Assembly (NCBI GenBank): GCA_963807735.1
Contig: CAWEDI010000036.1
Span: forward strand, 178,257-242,256
DNA length: 64,000 bases
Reading direction: 5' to 3'
Source of the DNA: Roseiarcus sp963807735
GTDB taxonomy: Bacteria; Pseudomonadota; Alphaproteobacteria; Rhizobiales; Beijerinckiaceae
Of the stretch, positions 60,279 to 64,000 are shown piece by piece. A program made the translations under genes and the position numbers. Below the pieces are notes generated by a model that was not told the origin of the DNA, searched no databases, and was given only the letters and a program-made list of their open reading frames with translations. Each line of letters opens with the position of its first letter. Position 1 is the first letter of the stretch.

Positions 60279-61004
60279 ATGCAAACGGTCGTCTGTATGC
60301 GATGGGGCGATCGGTTTCCCGTCGACTACGTCAATCGGCTCTATCGCGGGGTGATGCGCAACGTTGTTCGGCCGACGCGCTTCGTCGCCTTTACCGACGA
60401 TCCCGGCGGCCTCGACGCCGGGATCGAGCCCCGCGCCATCCCGCCGATCCGTTTGCCGGCGACCGGGCTCGGCGGCAGCCCGTGGCGCAAGCTCGCGCTG
60501 TGGTCGCCTGAAATCGGCCTCGACGGCGATCTCCTGTTTCTCGATCTCGACGTCGTCGTCGTCGGCGGCCTCGACGCGTTCTTCGACTACGAGCCCGGCA
60601 AGCTTGCGCTGATCCGCGATTGGAGCGCCAAAGCGACCGGCAATTCCTCGGTCATGCGGCTTCCGGCGGGCGGGGCGCCGCATCTCGTCGAGCGGTTCGA
60701 ACGCGACCCGCTGGAGAAGCGCCGGCTCTATTCCAACGAGCAGGTCTACCTCTGCCGCGAGTCCGGTTTGCCGTTGGTCTTTTGGCCCAAGGATTGGGCG
60801 CCCGGCTTCAAGGCCATGATGCTGCCGCGTTTTCCGCTCAATTTGTTGCGGAATGTTACGCTGCCGGCGGGGGCGCGCGTCGTGGTGTTCACCGGCCATC
60901 CGCGTCCGCATGAAGCGTTGCGGGGCGAATGGCCGGCCGAGGGATGGAAGAAAATCTACAAGCAGGTCCGCCCCGTCGCGTGGCTCGACGCGCACTGGCG
61001 CTGA
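60279..61004 (+). CDS. Glycosyltransferase-like protein (nucleotide-diphospho-sugar transferase fold)
   Basis: A 241-residue GT-A-like protein. MQTVVCMRWGDRFPVDYVNRLYRGVMRN and FVAFTDDPGGLD are typical of a family of small glycosyltransferases in Proteobacteria. GDLLFLDLDVVVVGGLDAFFDYE holds the DxD motif (DLD) that binds the metal-nucleotide sugar, and YSNEQVYLCRESG supplies a later acidic site. Start ATG 60279. It stands between marR and rlpA; the acceptor is unknown. Confidence 0.82.
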   Translation: MQTVVCMRWGDRFPVDYVNRLYRGVMRNVVRPTRFVAFTDDPGGLDAGIEPRAIPPIRLPATGLGGSPWRKLALWSPEIGLDGDLLFLDLDVVVVGGLDAFFDYEPGKLALIRDWSAKATGNSSVMRLPAGGAPHLVERFERDPLEKRRLYSNEQVYLCRESGLPLVFWPKDWAPGFKAMMLPRFPLNLLRNVTLPAGARVVVFTGHPRPHEALRGEWPAEGWKKIYKQVRPVAWLDAHWR

Positions 61005-61136
61005 GCGGATGCGTTCGGATGCGGGGGTCGTAAGATTTTGTTAAGACTGCGCGGCGAAAAGGGCGTTAGGGGCAAAACTTCGGCCCTTTTGCGGGTGACG
61101 GATGGCGAACGCGCGATCGGGGCGGATCGGCGTTTT

Positions 61137-62222
61137 GTGAGGGTCAGAAGCGCGTTGGCAGCGGCACATGACAGGACGAGCGTCCGCGGCGCCATGGCTT
61201 TGGCCTGCCTCTGCCTGGCGGGCTGCGCGCAGGCGCCGGCGCCCGTCGCCCATCGCAGCGGCCACGGCAGCGAGTATTTCGCCGAGGGAAAATACGGCAA
61301 AGCCAGCCAGCGCGTGATCGACGACGGCCAGCCCGTGCCGCGCGGCGGCGGCCAATATCTCGTCGGCCACCCCTACAACGTCGCCGGTCGCACTTATTAC
61401 CCGCACGAAGACGAAAACTACGTCGCCGTCGGCTACGCCTCCTGGTACGGCGACGCTTTCCACGGCCGCAAGACCGCGAACGGCGAAATCTACGACAAGC
61501 GCGCGCTGTCGGCGGCGCATCCGACCATGCCGCTGCCGAGCTACGCCCGCGTCACCAACCTCAGCAACGGCTATTCGATCATCGTGCGCGTCAACGACCG
61601 CGGTCCCTACGCCGCCGGCCGGGTGATGGACGTGTCTTCGCGGGTCGCCGATGTGCTCGACTTCAAGCGCATGGGCACCGCGCGGGTGAAAGTGGAATAT
61701 GTCGGCAAGGCGCCGCTGGAGGGCTCCGACGACGACGAGTTGCTGGCGACGCTGAAAACCGACGGCTCGCCGGCAAGTTCGGGCGGCGGCGAATCGATCG
61801 TCGCCGTTGCCGCATCGCCGCTGGTCGCGCTGTTCGGCGGTGGCCGCTCGGCGGCGCCGCAGGCGGCGGCGCCCGAACCGCCGCCCCCGCCGGAGCCGCC
61901 TGCGCCCGAACCGGCGCCCCGCGCCGAGGCCGCAGCGCCGTTGCCGCCGCCGCGCCCGGAAGCGGCGCCGGCGCCGGTCCAGGTCGCCGACAACGAGGAG
62001 ACGACGGTTGCGCCGCGCGCGGCCGCGCCGCTGCCGCCGGTTCGCCCCTACGATCTCGGCCGGGTGCGTGAGGCCAGCGCCGCGCCGCGCCCGCCGGAGC
62101 GCCCGTCATCGAGCAATCGGGCGCTCTATTACGCCAATTCCCCGCCGGCGCGTCCGGACCCGCTCGCCCGCCTGTTGCGGCGCAAGCCCGCCCGCTCGAT
62201 GCTTGACGACGACGACAACTGA
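61137..62222 (+). CDS. rlpA: RlpA-type septal ring lytic transglycosylase (lipoprotein)
   Basis: About 361 residues. The lipobox is LCLAGC, and the mature lipoprotein begins at that Cys. The double-psi beta-barrel catalytic domain follows: VGYASWYGDAFHGRKTANGEIYDKRALSAAHPTMPLPSYARVTN carries the catalytic Glu-type residues, and IIVRVNDRGPYAAGRVMDVSSRVADVL the conserved Asp (NDRGPY). The C-terminal half is Pro/Ala-rich and lacks a SPOR domain, unlike E. coli RlpA. The start is uncertain: GTG 61137 gives a normal lipoprotein signal, TTG 61155 is also possible, and ATG 61194 would leave only ten residues before the Cys. It probably acts with the neighbouring D,D-carboxypeptidase in cell-wall remodelling. 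Confidence 0.88.
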   Translation: MRVRSALAAAHDRTSVRGAMALACLCLAGCAQAPAPVAHRSGHGSEYFAEGKYGKASQRVIDDGQPVPRGGGQYLVGHPYNVAGRTYYPHEDENYVAVGYASWYGDAFHGRKTANGEIYDKRALSAAHPTMPLPSYARVTNLSNGYSIIVRVNDRGPYAAGRVMDVSSRVADVLDFKRMGTARVKVEYVGKAPLEGSDDDELLATLKTDGSPASSGGGESIVAVAASPLVALFGGGRSAAPQAAAPEPPPPPEPPAPEPAPRAEAAAPLPPPRPEAAPAPVQVADNEETTVAPRAAAPLPPVRPYDLGRVREASAAPRPPERPSSSNRALYYANSPPARPDPLARLLRRKPARSMLDDDDN

Positions 62223-62381
62223 CGCCCAATCTCCGCCTGACCTCTTTGTGAGCTGTCCCAACGTTAAGCTTGGGTAGCTTTGTTCAAGAGTCTCCCCCAG
62301 AGTTCTGGTATGACGCCGCCGTTGCCCCGTCTTGCGCTCTGCGCCAGATAGGGGTCGCATCCGAGGGGAGTTTCGTCGAGC

Positions 62382-63542
62382 GTGCGTCGGATTCTGGCCG
62401 CCCTTGCCACGATGGTCGTCGTCGCCGGCGCCCACGCGGAGACGGTTTCGACCAGCGCGAAATTCGCGCGGCTCGAAGACTACGACACCGGCGCCGTCTT
62501 GCTCGACAAGGCCGGCGAGGAGTCGATGGCGCCCGCCTCGACCAGCAAGCTGCTGGTCGCCGAGATGGTGTTCCATGAGCTGAAAGAAGGCCGCCTCAAG
62601 CTCGACGACAAGTTTCATGTCTCCGAATACGCGTGGCGCACCGGCGGCGCGCACGCCCACGGCTCGGCGATGTTCGTCGACGTCAAGAGCGACGTGCGGG
62701 TCGAGGACCTGTTGCGCGGCCTCATCATCCAGTCCGGCAACGACGCGGCGATAGTGCTCGCCGAAGGGCTCGGCGGATCGGAGGAGAACTTCGTCGGCAT
62801 GATGAACAAGCGCGCGGCCGAGCTCGGGCTCGCGCATTCCCATTTCACCAACGCCTGGGGCCGCAGCGATCCCGAGGAGCGGGTGACCGCCCGCGACATG
62901 GCGGCGCTGGCGCGCCATCTCATCCGCGACTATCCGGAATATTACCATTTCTTCGGGGAGAAGGATTTCACCTGGAACCGGATTCGCCAGCAGAACCGCA
63001 ACCCGCTGCTGACGATGAACATCGGCGCCGACGGCCTGAAAACCGGCGACACCGCCGAGAGCGGCTTCGGCCTCGTCGGCTCGGCGGTGCAGGACGGGCA
63101 GCGGCTGATCGTGGTTATCAACGGCCTCAAGACCGCCGCCGAGCGCGCCGAGGATTCGCGCAAGCTGCTGAACTGGGGGTTCCGCGCCTTCGACGTCCGG
63201 GTTTTCTATCAGCCCGGCGACACGGTTGGCCGCGCCGATGTCTATGGCGGCGCCGAAGGCTCGGTCGAACTGACGCCGCTCAATCCGGTGAAGGCTTTCG
63301 TGCCGCGCAACGGGGCCGACAAGCTGACCGCCAAGATCGTCTATCAAGGCCCGCTCGCCGCGCCGGTCGCCGCCGGCCAGCCGTTCGGCGAACTGCAAAT
63401 CTATCAGAATGAGACGCTGGTGCTGCGCTCGCCGTTGAAGACCAAGGCGGCGGTTGCGGTCGGCAGCCTGACGCGGCGCGCCGCCGACGCCGCGCTGGAG
63501 CTTAGCGAAGACTGGCTGCGCCGGGCCTGGCGGCGCCCGTGA
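62382..63542 (+). CDS. D-alanyl-D-alanine carboxypeptidase (PBP5/6 type)
   Basis: A 386-residue S11 peptidase. The signal peptide is 1-19. Active-site motifs are STSK (Ser53, Lys56), SGN at 118-120 and KTG at 220-222, each correctly spaced. Residues about 280-370 form the PBP5_C beta domain (GSVELTPLNPVKAFVPRNGADKLTAKIVYQGPL), and the end (ALELSEDWLRRAWRRP) is an amphipathic helix for membrane anchoring. The start is GTG 62382, with GAGGGGAG upstream. It overlaps the tmk start by 4 bp (GTGA), the usual alphaproteobacterial dac-tmk order. Confidence 0.94.
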   Translation: MRRILAALATMVVVAGAHAETVSTSAKFARLEDYDTGAVLLDKAGEESMAPASTSKLLVAEMVFHELKEGRLKLDDKFHVSEYAWRTGGAHAHGSAMFVDVKSDVRVEDLLRGLIIQSGNDAAIVLAEGLGGSEENFVGMMNKRAAELGLAHSHFTNAWGRSDPEERVTARDMAALARHLIRDYPEYYHFFGEKDFTWNRIRQQNRNPLLTMNIGADGLKTGDTAESGFGLVGSAVQDGQRLIVVINGLKTAAERAEDSRKLLNWGFRAFDVRVFYQPGDTVGRADVYGGAEGSVELTPLNPVKAFVPRNGADKLTAKIVYQGPLAAPVAAGQPFGELQIYQNETLVLRSPLKTKAAVAVGSLTRRAADAALELSEDWLRRAWRRP

Positions 63543-63997
63543 GCCGCGGGAGGTTCATCACCCTCGAGGGCGGCGAAGGCGCGGGCAAGTCGGCGCAGGC
63601 GCGACGTCTTGCCGCGCGCCTCGGCGCGCTCGGGCTGGAGACGGTCTCGACCCGCGAACCCGGCGGCACGCCGCGCGCCGAGCGCTTGCGCGAACTGATT
63701 CTTTCGGGCGCCTTGCGCGCCGACGGCCCCGCAGCAGAGGCGATCGCCTTCTGCGCCGCGCGCATCGACCATATCGACATGTTGATCCGTCCGGCGCTCG
63801 CCCGCGGCGCCTGGGTGGTGTGCGACCGCTTCGCCGATTCGACGCGCGCCTATCAAGGCGCGGCAGGCCGGCTCGGCGCTGCCTTCATAGATCGGCTGGA
63901 GCAAGTCACGGTCGGCGAGGATCGCCCCGATCTCACATTGTTGCTCGATCTTCCTCCCGAGCAGGGACTGGCGCGGGCGGCGACGCGGCGCGGTTGA
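63539..63997 (+). CDS. tmk: Thymidylate kinase, 5' part, with early stop at the window edge
   Basis: dTMP kinase. FITLEGGEGAGKSAQARRLAARL contains Walker A GGEGAGKS at 11-18, STREPGG is the DRX-class substrate loop, and CDRFADSTRAYQGAAG the conserved DR(Y/F)xxS motif. The frame stops at 63995-63997 after 152 residues, while the family is about 205-215 residues. The stop falls inside LARAATRRG, a segment that is followed in relatives by about 50 more residues including the LID end. Given the indels elsewhere, a base error near 63990 is likely, but the remaining sequence lies outside the window. The start GTG overlaps the carboxypeptidase stop. Confidence 0.85.
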   Translation: MSRGRFITLEGGEGAGKSAQARRLAARLGALGLETVSTREPGGTPRAERLRELILSGALRADGPAAEAIAFCAARIDHIDMLIRPALARGAWVVCDRFADSTRAYQGAAGRLGAAFIDRLEQVTVGEDRPDLTLLLDLPPEQGLARAATRRG

Positions 63998-64000
63998 TGG

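Noticed and set aside
1..64000. CRISPR arrays, prophage genes and rRNA operons
   Set aside because: No regularly spaced direct repeats, no phage structural or integrase genes, and no rRNA-like sequence were seen. The DUF1469-like membrane protein at 37679 is the only holin-like item and stands alone.

Overview
The window is a high-GC chromosomal segment from an alphaproteobacterium, most likely of the Hyphomicrobiales (Rhizobiales), and perhaps from the Beijerinckiaceae/Methylocystaceae/Bradyrhizobium-like part of that order. This rests on lineage-typical genes: a phasin behind a TGCA-type operator, an adjacent clpS-clpA pair, DUF1467, DUF2865, Usg, an NDUFS4-like complex I subunit and a Coq10/RatA-type START protein. 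The short palindromic repeats fit the same assignment. Most of the window is ordinary chromosome; I see no prophage, no CRISPR array and no rRNA.

Layout. 0.1-11 kb: a SPOR-tailed D,D-carboxypeptidase, phasin, clpS-clpA, a methyltransferase-TPR protein, an unusual five-unit helix-turn-helix protein, threonine synthase, a class A acid phosphatase and chorismate synthase. 11-21 kb: a secreted His/Met-rich protein, a DsbA-like isomerase, an ABC exporter, a DUF815 ATPase, an Fe-S carrier, TfoX-N, secG, DUF1467, Coq10/RatA, CinA-C, CorA and aspS. 21-27 kb: a surface-glycan-like set (radical SAM/SPASM enzyme, two GT4 enzymes, a CgeB-like enzyme) with an SDR gene, then tRNA-Pro, an NDUFS4-like gene and tRNA-Arg. 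28-34 kb: a giant beta-propeller-type protein, followed by an AT-rich island with a broken methyltransferase and a broken IS630 transposase. 34-38 kb: DUF2865, exbB-exbD-tonB, bacterioferritin and usg. 38-49 kb: a BMP-family nucleoside ABC transporter with cytidine deaminase, a DUF4160/DUF2442 pair, an Old Yellow Enzyme and xanthine dehydrogenase xdhAB. 49-64 kb: metY, an AlaX-like editing protein, panD, a repeat-bearing metalloprotease, a MetE-like enzyme, an acyltransferase, an FMN hydroxyacid oxidase, PPOX and Rid proteins, a MarR-controlled oxidoreductase, RlpA, a second D,D-carboxypeptidase and the start of tmk.

Two features cut across the window. First, at least seven otherwise well-conserved genes (SDR, giant propeller protein, tonB, BMP protein, BMP ATPase, cdd, metY) are broken by single-base indels. 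Correcting them restores normal family lengths exactly, which points to residual long-read assembly error rather than gene decay. Second, five copies of a roughly 105-bp imperfect palindrome (arms like GTCATTGCGAGCGAAGCGAA) sit in intergenic gaps and fall into two subfamilies.

Functional themes are envelope and peptidoglycan maintenance, TonB-dependent uptake next to iron storage, and nucleoside import linked to pyrimidine and purine breakdown. The best candidates for something undescribed are the A-B-A-B-A helix-turn-helix array protein, the DUF4214-radical SAM protein and the His/Met-rich secreted peptide.
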